A DNA stretch of 64,000 nt, taken from positions 4,087,501-4,151,500 of the forward strand of contig CM028335.1 of the NCBI GenBank assembly GCA_016647705.1, in the 5' to 3' direction. This DNA comes from Eucommia ulmoides. Lineage: Eukaryota > Streptophyta > Magnoliopsida > Garryales > Eucommiaceae. The notes beneath the pieces were generated by a model that searched no databases, had not been told where the DNA came from, and worked only from the letters and a program-made list of their open reading frames with translations. The first letter of the stretch is position 1, and every line of letters begins with the position of its first letter. Position numbers and translations under genes: made by a program. Shown here piece by piece: positions 38,432 to 51,445 of this stretch.

Positions 38432-38590
38432 TGTTAAGATGATTGAAAAGTGGGAGAATGAATCATCTATTGATATTATGAGAAAAATATACAAAGATTA
38501 CAATACTATACACATATATTTATAGGGGAAGTATGGGTTAGGATTTTACCCTAATGGGCCACGTGAGCTAAGCCCATTATTATATTAACA
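38432..38590 (-). repeat. 5' LTR of the Ale-like Copia element
   Basis: 159 bp, reading TGTTAAGATGATTGAAAAGT at its plus-strand left edge and TATTAACA at its right. Partner of 33,325-33,481. A TATA-like string is present near the middle. Short LTRs of this size are usual in the Ale lineage. Confidence 0.92.
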
Positions 38591-39004
38591 AATATTATCA
38601 TAAGAAAAAAAAATAAAACGATAAAAACGATTTCTCTTCCCATGTCAGTAGTTGGTGTAAAAGAAATGAATTTTGTTGACATGTTTGTGAGATTTGAAAT
38701 TATTGTTATTCTTTTGCCTTTTTGTTTGGTTTAAATCAAGTTCTTAAATTGCTCCTTGTATCTTTCTTTAGGATGATCATGTCTAAAGGCATGCAAACTT
38801 AAGAGAAAAATGTTGGATAAGAAAAATATGTACATTATTGTCAATCATAATTGCAACCAAACATCATTATTTGTTTCTGTTTTTATAAATTGAAAACAAT
38901 TCTTAAATAATTTATTATCAAACGCAAATTTATTCTCAGAAGAAAACATAATTATGTTTTTACCAGAAGCTATTATGTTCCCAAAACAATATATATTTTG
39001 TTCA

Positions 39005-39500
39005 AGATGATGCCTCGAATCACCATCTTTTGTCCACATCGAATAAAATTCAAAAGGGGTGTAAATTTAGACATTTCACCAATCACTCCACAATCCACCA
39101 TGCTCAATTTTCCACAATGACTCTCTCAATCTCTTTGGCACTCTTAAAAATAATTTGTACATGATCGATGGTTAAAAAAGATTGGGTGATGTCGAAAATT
39201 TAGTTGAAGAATTCTGTGGATAAATTGTTTCCTATATGATTCTAGAGAGCTATATAACAACGGTTGAAATATTTTTTCTCTAGTTTAATTAGTATTTAAT
39301 ATTTCACAGGTCATGTTGACCATTTTTTGTAGTTTTTTTATTGGCTTATTAATTAGGACAGTATTATTCCATGTTTAGTCTATTGTTTTGGTTAGATAAT
39401 TGAGTGTAAGGCTCTCTTGTAATACAACAATACAATAAAAATTATTCTCTTTCTCTTCTATATCTTGTTTTGGTATCTAGAGCCTAAAAAGAACAAATTA

Positions 39501-39550
<50 letters not shown>

Positions 39551-40015
39551 AAAAACTAGCCTCTGCCCATGCCCTGCCGATACAACCGGCATACCTACCC
39601 CCTACACAATGCCCTAGCCCAGCCACAATCACCGTTAACTCCTTGCTCCACTAGCACCGTTGCTTGCTAGCATCTGGGAAGATCCACTAGCGCTGGAGAG
39701 ACTTGTGTGCATCCACTAGCACCACAAAACCCTAATTGTTACCCCTAGATGCATTCACCAGGGCCACAAAACCCTATCGCCAGCCCTAAGCTTATCCACC
39801 TACGCCACAAAACCCTAGTTGCTGCCCCTACGCGCATCTATCAGCGTCGTTCTAGATTTACTGAACAACGATACCTTTATCTTACCTCTTATTAAGATGG
39901 GGTAGGTGTCTATGTGAACCATGAGGTTTATTAAATTGCACATTTGATCCTCTAAGTTCCATATTTGTTTCAATCCTACAAAATTGAAAACGTAGTTAAT
40001 GAATTTGGACAAAAA
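39005..40015. repeat. GSTU downstream flank with Copia-like LTR remnant, copy 2
   Basis: Corresponds to 15,410-16,890. It shares the CGAATCA..ATCCTTTGTCC core, GTCATGTTGACCATTTTT (about 39,309), the primer-binding-site-like TGGTATCTAGAGCC (39,471) and the GC-richer leader with GCCCTAGCCCAGCCACAATC. An (AT)n microsatellite of about 20 units at 39,508-39,547 is not in copy 1, and the roughly 650-bp insertion of copy 1 is absent here. No GST coding sequence lies immediately upstream; the fold-back and Copia elements are there instead. Either the locus was duplicated with its GST, which was later lost, or part of the match reflects two insertions of one LTR family. Confidence 0.72.
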
Positions 40016-40019
40016 CGTC

Positions 40020-40790
40020 ATTCTTAATGGTACTATTTGTCCAAACAAGAGGAAGACGGGTGTTATCTCGAAGATGTGTTACCATCAAATGTTGTGGAGG
40101 AACTGGAGAAGGAGGAGCCCTAAAGGTCGTAGTGGCAGAAGGATTAGTCTGTGATACAAGAAAGACAGAAGGCAAAAGAGAGGAAGCGATTTTGTGTTGG
40201 ACCTAATAGTTAAGTAGTCGAGCACGCAAATCAGAGAATAATGGGAGAGAGTCAAAACTCTCAATAGTAACAACTAACATATCGAACTCAAAACCAAGGC
40301 CCTCGAGAATGACATTAACTAGATCTTCGTTGGAGACAGGCTCTCTTATAGCGGCGAAGGTATCAAAAATAGATTTGGCGTCTTGTAGATGTTTAGATAT
40401 ATATCAGGTACCATGCTTAAGGGTGGTGAATCGTTTCCTGTAAATAGAGGAGTTGGCAATGGATTTCTGAGAAAAATTATCTTGAATCAGCGTCCAAATG
40501 GTAGTGGAGGACTTGCACCCAACTACGGAAGCTCATATGGGTTCAAATAGTGTGGTAAAGATGACATTAATGAGGATTTTGTCGACTTTGAGCTAAATAT
40601 AGCGGTGAGGTTCATCACAAGGATAAGTATAGGAGCCATCAACAAACCAGAAGGTTTTGGCCATAGAGAAAAGCTTCTATTTGGTGAGACCGGAGAAAAA
40701 AAGTTGCAATCTATGAGTTTGACAGTGATAAGGTTGATGAAAAGGTTTGGGGTTCAGTAGAGATAGTGGAGCTATTGAAATTCGTAGACA
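40020..40790 (-). mobile_element. Copia gag fragment, broken
   Basis: A fossil gag piece on the minus strand, recognisable from stretches such as FWFVDGSYTYPCDEP, VVGCKSSTTIWTLIQDNFSQ and NEDLVNVILEGLGFEFDMLV, the retrotransposon gag (UBN2) pattern of Copia elements. It has more than one interruption, and no pol, LTR pair or target duplication can be assigned to it. It differs in orientation from the LTR-like remnant just before it (39.3-39.5 kb), so the two need not belong together. Confidence 0.7.
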
Positions 40791-40794
40791 TGAT

Positions 40795-41995
40795 TGAAAT
40801 GGGGAAGCAAGTGAAATGGTAATTTGTGGAAAGTTTAGGGTGCAAATAGGAACTTGTAGAAAGTTAGAGGGAAGAGATCGGAAATTTCTGAAAAATGTAA
40901 GGTTGTTTTGGTAAATTTTGGGAGACCCAGTGAGTTTTAGAAACTACTAAGATAGTTTATGTGATTTAGAGGATCGAAAAAAAAAAACAGTGGGATTTAA
41001 AGGATGAGAACACAGTGATGAAATTGATTGACGAGGGCAAAAAGCGTATGGCGATGGCTTAAGAAGAAAGGGAAGAAAGTACTTAATCGTGGCAACACAC
41101 AGTGGAATGTAAGAGAAGGCGACCGAGCAAGGGAGACAGTGGCATTGGAGCAACAAGAGAGAGTAGCAGCTTCGTTACCCACCATACCAAAAGTGAAGCA
41201 CGGAATCAAGAAGATGTTGTGAACTTTGCAATTTGTACCTACAAAGAAGATCAACAAACAATCTGAAATCAGGAAGAGAATTAGAGTTTTCTGAGAAGAT
41301 GGGAACGTTATTAGGCTTCAATTTATACAATAATTACTTGTAATTGCTCCTAGATTATAGCTTGTAACTACTCCTAAATTATTGGCTAAATAATTTGAAT
41401 TAATTACTAAATGGATTACACTAAAGAGAGGTTTGATATTTGCAACTATTTTTCTCCCAAAAAAAATTATGTTCTTTAAACATAGAATAGTGTTGGAGAA
41501 ATTACAAATTTGATTGAGAATTATACGAACTAATATCGAACTGAAACAAAAAAAAAAAAAAATCGGTACAACATATCTTATCTTTAACTTGTCCCCTTCA
41601 GCATAGAATAACTCACATTTATCGTCAGATAACAGTAATTTTGCACAAATTGTGAAATCCGACATTTCACCAAAAGAATACAGTATATTCCTAATATTTA
41701 ATATATGAAAAATCATGAATGATACATTATTCTTGTGGGATGACCTATTTATAAGCATCCAAAATATACAAAATTAAAAACAAAATAAATAAGAAGATGT
41801 TACAATATTAAAATGGACCTACAAATAGAATAGAAAATATAAGAACACATATTTTTGTTTCGGTTATGTTCCCAAATTTTTAGAAACAAATTTATAAAAC
41901 AGAACATAAATAGATTTCATTAATGAAAATTTCTAAGATATCTACTGGTTATTATTTCTCTCATTAACGTTTTGATATTACAAACAAAAACAACA
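40795..41995. other. Intergenic sequence, no supported feature
   Basis: A purine-rich patch at 40,960-41,240 has short overlapping frames on both strands with no recognisable domain; the rest is AT-rich. TAATTACTTGTAATTGCTCC and TAGCTTGTAACTACTCC near 41,330-41,370 form a small local repeat. I see no promoter, RNA gene or transposon ends that can be supported. Confidence 0.4.
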
Positions 41996-42019
41996 TTAAT
42001 TTCTACGAAGGTGCATGGA

Positions 42020-43513
<1,494 letters not shown>

Positions 43514-43654
43514 AAGCAAATTTCAGTTTTTGCCTATCAATTTAAAAAAAAAAAATAGTATGAAATCCTTGACTAATAAGACTTCTATGTATTGGAATAA
43601 TGTTTAGTTTTTGTGATGTAATAATCCGAAATAATAATGTCTTTTTGGTTTCTG

Positions 43655-43875
43655 AAGTCATCATCTTTTATGCACATAGAATTCATAACAAAGGGGGTGA
43701 AATTTTTAGACATTTCATTAACTCCAAAGTCTACTTTGCTTCATTTTCTACATTGGACCCGTTCAAATTCTATTAACTCTCTCCCACCTACCCACCCGCC
43801 ACCCAGTCTCTTCATGGAAAATAGAAAAATTGTTGATTGGACCCAAATTAAATGTCTTATTACCAATTGATTCCT
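43655..43875. repeat. GSTU downstream flank, copy 3 (shortened)
   Basis: About 140 bp after the GSTU stop, CATCATCTTTTATGCACATA, CAAAGGGGGTGAAATTT and TTAGACATTTCA match the flank core found at 15,414, 39,010 and 56,970. The similarity fades by about 43,760. This is the copy attached to the intact gene, so it is the reference for the GSTU 3' flank. Confidence 0.65.
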
Positions 43876-44066
43876 AGAGTTTAAAATTGAGCTAAGTTAT
43901 CCCGCTGTGCGGATTTTTCAAACCATCTAATCTCAAATTCAAATAACGTTAAAATTCGCATGACTAATTTGTAAGATTCGCGGGATTGGAAATTGCCTTT
44001 TTTAAATTGTTCTTCCCTTATGAAACGGTTTCATTTTATTAAAATCAAGAAAGCTATACTTTTAAA

Positions 44067-44490
44067 TATTTTTTTTACAATCTAATTATATATTGAGATT
44101 TGATTAAATAAGATTTTCAAAATTATATTACATTCACTATTTTCTTTCATTAGTTTTCAGATTCGTAATACATTCAATATGAAACTTCTAGAATTTTTAA
44201 TTTTCACATTCGTCTTATATTCAACATGTTACTTTGAAATATTGTTAGTTTTTCACATCACGTTGAATTCAACATTGTATTTTTTTTTTCATAATTTAAT
44301 TATATATTCAGATTCGTCTGAATAATATCTTTAAGACGATATCACGTTCATCATTTTTTAATCAAAATTTTCGATTCGTATTACATTCAAAATGCTACTT
44401 CTGGAATTTTCACATTCGTGTTATATTTAACACGGTCCTATGCATTATTAAACATTGTTGAGTGTCACATTCAATATCAGTAAGTCATGT
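44067..44490. repeat. Two-unit degenerate duplication of about 210 bp
   Basis: Units begin at about 44,067 and 44,280 with a T run followed by AATTATATATTSAGATT, then share ATTCGTATTACATTCAAAAT-like text, CTTCTRGAATTTT and TTCACATTCGTSTTATATT. Many variants of TTACATTCAA continue to about 44,520. AT-rich, no coding potential. Confidence 0.6.
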
Positions 44491-45471
44491 TACATTCAAA
44501 ACATTCATATAATTTGTGTTATTATTAATATTAATTGATGTTAAACATAATAAATTGATATATGTTTGTTGTTTAATATATATACATCTTGGTATAAGTT
44601 TCTATTGCATTGGATGTTATATTGAATAATCATGTGGTACACAGATTATATATAACATTCAAATGCATTCATATTTAGAATTCTAAAAACAAATATTAAT
44701 ATCTCATTTTGAAGATCATAATTTATAGATTATTGTAGTGTAAAAAAATCATCAAACAACAATTGCAATTGAGAGAAATTAGTAAGTTTCGTTTTCAGTT
44801 TTATTCATCGTATATTACTATATTTGTTCAATGTTTTTAGGGAAACAAGTCTTATAGAAGGCAACGATTCATTTAATAGAGGTAAATTAGTCTTGAATTG
44901 ACAGTAGAACTGATCGATAAAAAAAAAAAAAACAATTGGGTTCATTTGATAGTTTCTGCATCCATTTAGAATTTGGTGATAACTGCCCCATGAAAAATTC
45001 CCCATTAATGTTTTGAATAGTTCCAACATCAAGATTCCCCCAAAATATTAAGCATTTCGTATGATTGATTTGGCATAAAAACTAATTATCACTAATGAGG
45101 TTGTGGCAAAATGATCCAATGATGTTACTAATGTTTATCAAAGATGTAAAGAAGCTAGTGAGTTAGTGGATTATATACCGAGGACTTAAGGCTAAAAGAG
45201 TTTGGAGAATCTTTTTCAGTCCCAACCAAGTTTAGCAGTTTGACAGAAGGAACTTACAGGATTAGATCAAAGACAATATGAAAGGGAAGTTTTCTTTTGA
45301 CACCTTCTTCTTATTTATTTTTGGCGATCTTTCGGAAAATCTGGAATAACAAAAAATATTAAAGTTATCGAAGAGATTTCCCGAGATAACTTCAATGTTA
45401 TTCAAAAAAATTCTAAGATTGAGAGAGGATCTATTGAAATACTACTATCCTATGGTGATTGCATTTCTAAT

Positions 45472-45935
45472 TTGATTCTTCCTCATACAGACTTCTTCAA
45501 ATTAAATATGGATGGTTGTGCTAACGGAAATCCTGGTCAAGGGGGATTGGGAGACTTGCTCATAGACAAACATAGAATTTGGCAATTTGGATTCTACGGC
45601 CACCTTCAGAATTGCAATAGCCTTGAGGCGGAAATTAGAGGAGTGCACAAAGGGATTTCGACTTTTGCTTACAGAGGTTACCCTAGGGAGATCATAGAGA
45701 TTGATGTGGAAGAAGTGGCCAAACTTCTTCTAGAAGACAACCCGAGGAACCACAAATTTAAACCTTGGATCGATGATGCAAACGTCTGATCAAGGAAAAG
45801 AACTACGTTATCCAAGTTACATCGAGGGTGAACAACCAACGCACTGATTATATGGAAAATATAAGAGCAGGATTAGAAGAAAAATTCAAGACTGTGTTTA
45901 ATCCTATGTGCCCTTGGTTTCTGTCTTGTTTGTTT
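45472..45935 (+). pseudogene. RNase H-like domain relic (RVT_3 type)
   Basis: An open frame at 45,472-45,789 reads FKLNMDGCANGNPGQGGLGD, then NSLEAEIRGVHKGISTFAYR and EIIEIDVEEVAKLL. This is the plant RNase H-like domain found at the ends of L1-type LINEs and in stand-alone reverse-transcriptase-like genes, with the first aspartate (MDG), the glutamate (EAE) and the second aspartate (IDV) visible. After a stop near 45,787 a second frame continues with VIQVTSRVNNQRTDYM, which holds the last acidic residue. No reverse transcriptase precedes it and no poly(A) tail with duplication was found, so it is either a LINE 3' remnant or a decayed host copy. It is broken. Confidence 0.7.
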
Positions 45936-45939
45936 GTTG

Positions 45940-46656
45940 TTTTCTTATGTATAAAAAAAAACTGTGTATCTGTTGGGAAAATTTTCACAAAAATTATATA
46001 AATTCAAAATAAATAAATAAATATCATATGTAATTTCAATCTTTTTAAATAACAAAGAACATCAAGAATTAAATAAATAATAGAATAGAGAAAAAATACA
46101 TATCTGGTGGATCGAAGCGTGTAAACACTGTTATAAGAAAATATGCTTCCCATTTATGCACAGGTTTGAATGACGAGTCCTTCTCAAGATGCAACGATCT
46201 AGGGATTGAAGGTGCAAGCGGGATATCCCTATATTGAACCGGTCGCGAATCCTATTTGCCCGTAAATCATCAAGTATATAATATACGTGAAATATCACAA
46301 AAAATATAATTTTTCTCTCTTTTTATGTCTCAGTAAAAACATATTATTTCATATCCTATCATCATATAGTATCACACTATTTTCTCGAAATTTCTGTACA
46401 TCGTTTTTTTTTTCATCCTTAGACATACACACACACACACTTATGTACATATATAGTGTATAGATTATGTAACTCTTATTATAATATTAAGTACCCATTC
46501 TATTACAACTAATAAAATCACTAATTATACACATAAATATCATTGTAACATCTAATAAAAAAAACTAAAAGTGAAAGCATTGGCCTTTGAATGAAAGAGA
46601 GCTCACAATTGCTTCATCCTCTCATCATTTTGCTCTATCCATCAATCATCATATCT
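45940..46656. other. Intergenic sequence, no supported feature
   Basis: AT-rich, with a short (AC)n run at about 46,429-46,441. A GC-richer patch at 46,100-46,260 has no recognisable coding motif. I see no gene or transposon ends. Confidence 0.4.
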
Positions 46657-46818
46657 ACCATTCATTCTCTCTTGCATTCATGCAACTATCCTCATTTAAT
46701 GAAATTGAAGATAATGCAAATCAAATCCCCAAGGTAACCATTCATTCTCTACTTTTCATTCATGCAATAATCGTTATTTAATGTCATTGAAGAACAAGGT
46801 CATTCAAACCCCCAATGT
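46657..46818. repeat. Two-unit tandem duplication of about 80 bp
   Basis: Unit 1 starts at 46,657 and unit 2 at 46,737, both with ACCATTCATTCTCT followed by CATTCATGCAA, TATTTAATG-like text, ATTGAAGA and CAAA-CCCC. A third partial match (TCTTTCATTCATGCAAT) is at about 46,847. An open frame across it (46,587-46,781) is a by-product of the repeat. Confidence 0.65.
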
Positions 46819-48199
46819 AATACCTACCTTCCCATGGCTCAAAATGTCTTTCATTCATGCAATTATAATAGTAAGTACCTTTTGGTGTAATGAATGATGT
46901 CCCTTCCTCATCCTACTGATCCATATAAATTTGATTGTAGCCTGCGTAAGTATCCAGCATCGTCAAACGTTGGTGCCCAGCTGCAGCATCAACCATATGA
47001 TCTATCCTTGACATTGGATAACAATCTTTCGGGCATGCTTGATTAAGATCAATGAAGTCCACATATATCCTCTACTTTTCATTTTTCTTTTTTAACAAGA
47101 ACTGGATTGGCCAACCATCTTGGATACATTACCTCCTTTATGTGGCCAATGGAAAGCAGTCTTCACTTCGGCGTCAATCACTTGTTCTTTCTTAAGATTG
47201 AAGGTCCTCCTTTTCTGTCGGACTGGAGGGTATGACCTAGAAATATCCAGGTGATGAATGGCTACATCTGGACTTGTTCCTTTCATATCTTCAGGAGCCC
47301 ATACAAAGATGTCCAGGTTCTTTTGGAGCAGCTCACTGATCTCTCTGGCCTCAATCTAGATTAATGATCCTCCAATCATAAGCTTTTGAATCCATTCATT
47401 AAAGGCAGTCTGTTTTACTTTCTTGGCGGGCTAGATTACACTTGCGTGTTCCTTGAAATCGTCAATTACTCCCGCTGAACTTGTTGGTGTAACTACTCCC
47501 TAGGCCTTCTTTGATTACTATAAGGGCGTACCCTTACCCTTCATTGCTATGGAAAAATATTCCCTCGACGCTACATGGTCACCTCTTATCACTGCCACAG
47601 AACCATTCCTTGTATACTTGACACATTGGTGGTATGTTGATGCAACTGCCCTTATTGCATGCAACCAAAGATGCCCAAGGATTGCATTGTAGGGTGACAC
47701 CGAGTCTACTACCATGAATTCCGTGGCTTTCGTGTATCTCCATTCGTCTTTGTTAGAGGCAACATACAAAGTTATCTTTCCACATGGCGTTGTAAGGTCA
47801 CCATTGAATCCTACCATGATGGTTTGCGTGGAACTCATATACAAGCTTGGTATTCCCATCTGCTTTAGAGTACTAACAAAGACAATATTAGCAGAACTAC
47901 CATTATCAATCAGGATCCGTCGTACCTGAAATCTAGAAATCCACAAAGTAATAATTAGGGCATCTTCATGTGGGTGAACAATCCTTTTGCAGTCCTCCTT
48001 CGAAAAATTAATAATTGGTCCTAGATTCGTTGTGATTACCATTGTCTCCCCGAAACATCGCTCCAAAGTTGCTTCTCAGACCTTCATTTTTCGTTCTCGA
48101 TTAGACGTTGCAATACTTGGCCTGGCAGAATTTATCATGAAAATTACTTCACGATTCTCTTTGGGATGCTATTCTTTCTCGTGATGTTCCTCACGCTGG

Positions 48200-49755
48200 C
48201 TTTTCCTCTTAGAGAATTATCACCAAAACCGATCGACCAAAATTTAATTCTATTAAATCTGGAAAATTTATAATGCGATGGTGTCCAGTAATTAATAATG
48301 CGTCTTATGAAAATAGTTTAATTTACAATGTGACGACGAAACTTATAATTATTGAATTCACCGATTTTACAAACAGTGACAATAATTTTAGTTGTCAATT
48401 TTACAATGGTAACTAATGAATATAATAATTACAATTTAAATCCAACTGAATAACCAATAATTTATTTCAAATTAATTCGATAATTTTTACGATACTACGA
48501 CAATATTTATAACTATCGAATTCACCGATTACACCGATAAATAATAAATATAATTATTATTTATATTCAATATAAATTCCAGATATTCCAGATATTCCAA
48601 TTATATATATATATTCAGAATACACAATATTCTCATATATTAATGGTAGTCTCAAATTTACAAATATAATTCTGACGATATATAATCTACTATTAGTAAT
48701 AACCATTAGTTTAGATTATATATGTATACTAATATGTATATTTGATGGTGATATACTTTTAAAGATCAAAATATAATCTAAGTATAATATCTTTAATATC
48801 TATAAAATTTTCTGATTTTCAAATATTAGAGATTCAAATATGATTTTTATTATCAAATTCATCGATTCAGTTTTACAACACTAAATAGTAAATACAATTT
48901 TTTTTATAAATAGAAATTCAACTAAAATTTGTATCGTCATTTCACTCCCACCGGGTCTGCAATCAAAATTGTGGGGGTTGTATGCCAACGCTCAGTAGAA
49001 CTTCAACCCCTCTAATACGTGCATTTCATTATCACGACAAATAAAACACCTTGACATGATTTTCACATAATTTTCACATAATTATAATTATTTCATATAA
49101 ACTAACAAGGATAAAATCACCAACAATAATAACATAAATCACTCAATAGACAGATTAAATACAAATATTAGAAGATTTAGAAATTCTATCTGAAATCCAA
49201 AGCTAAAATCCAAAACAAACTACTCAAAATCTTCTAATATATATGTGTGTGTATGTGTTCAAAATCCGTAGCTCCAGTTTTTCTCTTCTTTTTTTTCTTT
49301 TTTTCTTTTTTCCTTCTGTTCTCTCGACTAAAACCATGTGTCTAAACAAAACATAACATATATCTTATATATATAGAAAAGTTATCACCTTATGCTCCTT
49401 CTGATTATTATTATTATTACACGTGTACATGTCCTTAACATTCAAGGATTATGATTTTTTTTTTTTTTTTATAATCATTATTCGCGGCCACAATTCCTTT
49501 CTTAGTAATTAAGGATTAAAAATTACATTTAATCCCTATAAAATAAAATAAAATATTAATTATACCCCGAAACTCTTGAAAGTATATTTTAAATAACACA
49601 TTAATCCCAAAACTTCTAAAATCAATTTAAAATAAACATTAACTTAAAAAAATCATCACATATTATTTATACCATAAATTCGCAAAACAATCCTAAAAAT
49701 ATTAAACTTTTATATAAAGTAATGTTTTTAAAAATATAAATTTCTGGGTATTACA
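48200..49755 (-). repeat. 3' LTR of the non-autonomous element
   Basis: Ends at plus-strand GGGTATTACA (49,746-49,755), directly followed by the complement of the purine tract. It shares with the other LTR long blocks such as TTTACAATGTGACGACGAAA and AATAATAAATATAATTATTA. A (TTA)n run of five to six units near 49,407 corresponds to a much longer one at 53.95 kb in the other LTR. Confidence 0.85.
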
Positions 49756-50374
49756 ATCTATCTCCCTTAAATAAATTTAGTTCTCGAAATTTTGTTCAAA
49801 ACATTAATAATTACGAATCGCATCATACGGTCATGTTAGTCACACTCGATTATAAAACAATGGTTCTCTATGTAGTGCCCCATAACCAAAAGTTACCCAT
49901 AATTCACAACCGTCAAAATTTATTTCACTCATCGCTACATCCGCATTTACAGTGGCCCATATCATATCCAACAACCTACGGCTAAGATGCACTTTAGTCG
50001 GTAACAACTAACATAGGTAACCAATTGCCAAGAATTTTATGTTCCTAACTGCTTCCGCTGCACACTCTGATAAAAATAATAATAAATATGTATGCCCAAT
50101 AAATAAATTTTAAATATCGCGATAGTCTCACTTGGATTGGATCTATCTCAATTTCAATAGGTCTACGACCTCGATAATTTTCTCACTTGGCATGACTTTT
50201 CAAGTCCACTACCATATCCCATAACCAAAATTTACCAATTTCATTCGATATTTCAAGCCAAACTGTCTTGTGAGTTTAAAAATGATTACCTCCAATATTC
50301 ACATTAAACTTCCAATAATCCCGTAAACTTTTTTATAAAATCAAATAATTCAAATTTCAAGTAATAAGTTTTTT

Positions 50375-50600
50375 CGTAATACGTAAAAAACACATAAATA
50401 TTTCTCAAACACATAAATACGTCTCAAAACACCTAAATACGTCAAAATCACATAAATACTCCTCAAAATACATAAATATCCCTGAATCACGTAAATACGT
50501 ATCAAATTATACAGACACGTCTCCACCATACAAATATATATTGAAACACATGAATACATATGAATCACATAAATATATGTCAAACTATGAAAACCAAATA
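50375..50600. repeat. Short tandem array, CACATAAATACGTCTCAAAA-like units
   Basis: About ten units of roughly 19-24 bp share CACATAAATAC followed by RTCTCAAA or RTCAAA. It lies within the interior of the non-autonomous LTR element. An open frame on the minus strand across it is a by-product of the repeat. Confidence 0.75.
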
Positions 50601-51102
50601 CATCTGAAATCACATGATTACGTTTTCAAAGTCACGTAACATAACGAATTCAATACTGAATTCAATACTCATGTGAGATGTATATAAAAAATATTACATA
50701 AAGTCCCAACTCGCATTTCTAATACCAATAAAGCTCAAAAATTCAAATTAACATTTCAAAATAATAATTGACTTCCAATAATTTCACAATGACCCCACGC
50801 TCTGCCTCTACCAATCATTAGTAATGGGCCAATATCTATCCGAATTATTTTTATCAGTGTATTGTCTTCGTAATATAGAAACATTTTATAGATTAAGTAT
50901 TTTTTTTTTTTTTTTTTTTTATCAATATCCACTTTCCAATAAATATAGCCACACTGGGCAGTATCCAAATCTCAACAAAAATATCACCGTAACAGAATAA
51001 CCAAATTTAAATCGACTGATCAACTCGTTTGTATATAATAAAATAACATACTTCATTATCAGTCATAAGATAGTTTACCTCACGATCAGGAGTTGTCATA
51101 TT

Positions 51103-51445
51103 CACCCTGTAGGACTTGCATGATAGGTAACAACATATATAATATATTCACACTGTAGGACTTACCTGACATGTAACAACATATATAATATATCCACCAT
51201 GTAGAACTTGTCTGACAGGTAACAACATATATAATATATATATAATATATTCACCATGCAAGACTTACCTGACAGGTAATAATATATATAATATATCCAC
51301 CATGTAGAACTTGTCTGACATGTAATAACATATATAATATATATAATATATCCACCATGCAGAAGTTGCTTGACAGATAATAATATATATAATATATCCA
51401 CCCTATAGGACTTGTCTGACAGGTAACAACATATATCCACATCAT
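51103..51445. repeat. Seven-unit tandem array, period about 46-55 bp
   Basis: Units start near 51,103, 51,149, 51,195, 51,251, 51,297, 51,351 and 51,397 with CACCATGTAGAACTTGTCTG, then ACAGGTAACAACATATATAA and TATATC. Some units have an extra ATATATAATAT. It is internal to the non-autonomous LTR element. Overlapping minus-strand open frames rich in YYLS and GGYIIYI come from the repeat and are not genes. Confidence 0.9.

Larger units (their letters stand above)
33325..38590 (-). mobile_element. Copia LTR retrotransposon, Ale-like, broken
   Basis: A fossil element of about 5.27 kb on the minus strand with short LTRs: 38,432-38,590 (5') and 33,325-33,481 (3'). A primer-binding site TGGTATCAAGAAC (minus strand, about 38,419-38,431) follows the 5' LTR, and a purine tract TGAGGGGGGA precedes the 3' LTR. 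Parts in order: leader, gag (about 37,600-36,720, UBN2-type with zinc-knuckle remnant), protease and pre-integrase (about 36,700-36,100), integrase (about 36,160-35,110), reverse transcriptase (about 34,907-34,059; WTLFQMDVKNAFLNG is readable) and RNase H (about 33,960-33,490). The gene order is Copia. It is broken with several interruptions. Its LTRs differ at roughly one base in ten to fifteen by eye, so it is of moderate age. Confidence 0.93.
32600..39000. mobile_element. Fold-back element (about 1.1 kb) split by a Copia insertion
   Basis: The left part (about 32,600-33,324) and right part (38,591 to about 39,000) form one large imperfect palindrome. For example, TTTGCATGCCTTTGGACATG (32,849) pairs with the complement near 38,788-38,806, and ACATCATTATTTGTTTCTGT near 38,861 pairs with about 32,770-32,790. 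The centre is near 33,200: AATATGAAATTACACCCAAT at about 33,085 mirrors ATTGAGTGTAATTTCATATT at about 33,302. The Copia element at 33,325-38,590 sits in the right arm near the centre. The left outer part has repeated GCGTTTGGTAA units. No transposase. Family uncertain; MULE-like or FB-type are possible. Confidence 0.75.

Noticed and set aside
33325-38590. 5-bp target duplication for the Ale-like Copia element
   Set aside because: Outer flanks TTTAT and AATAT do not match well enough; the insertion is instead supported by the fold-back arms on either side.
40947-41257. Overlapping frames on both strands near 41 kb
   Set aside because: No domain similarity recognised; purine-rich composition explains the lack of stops.
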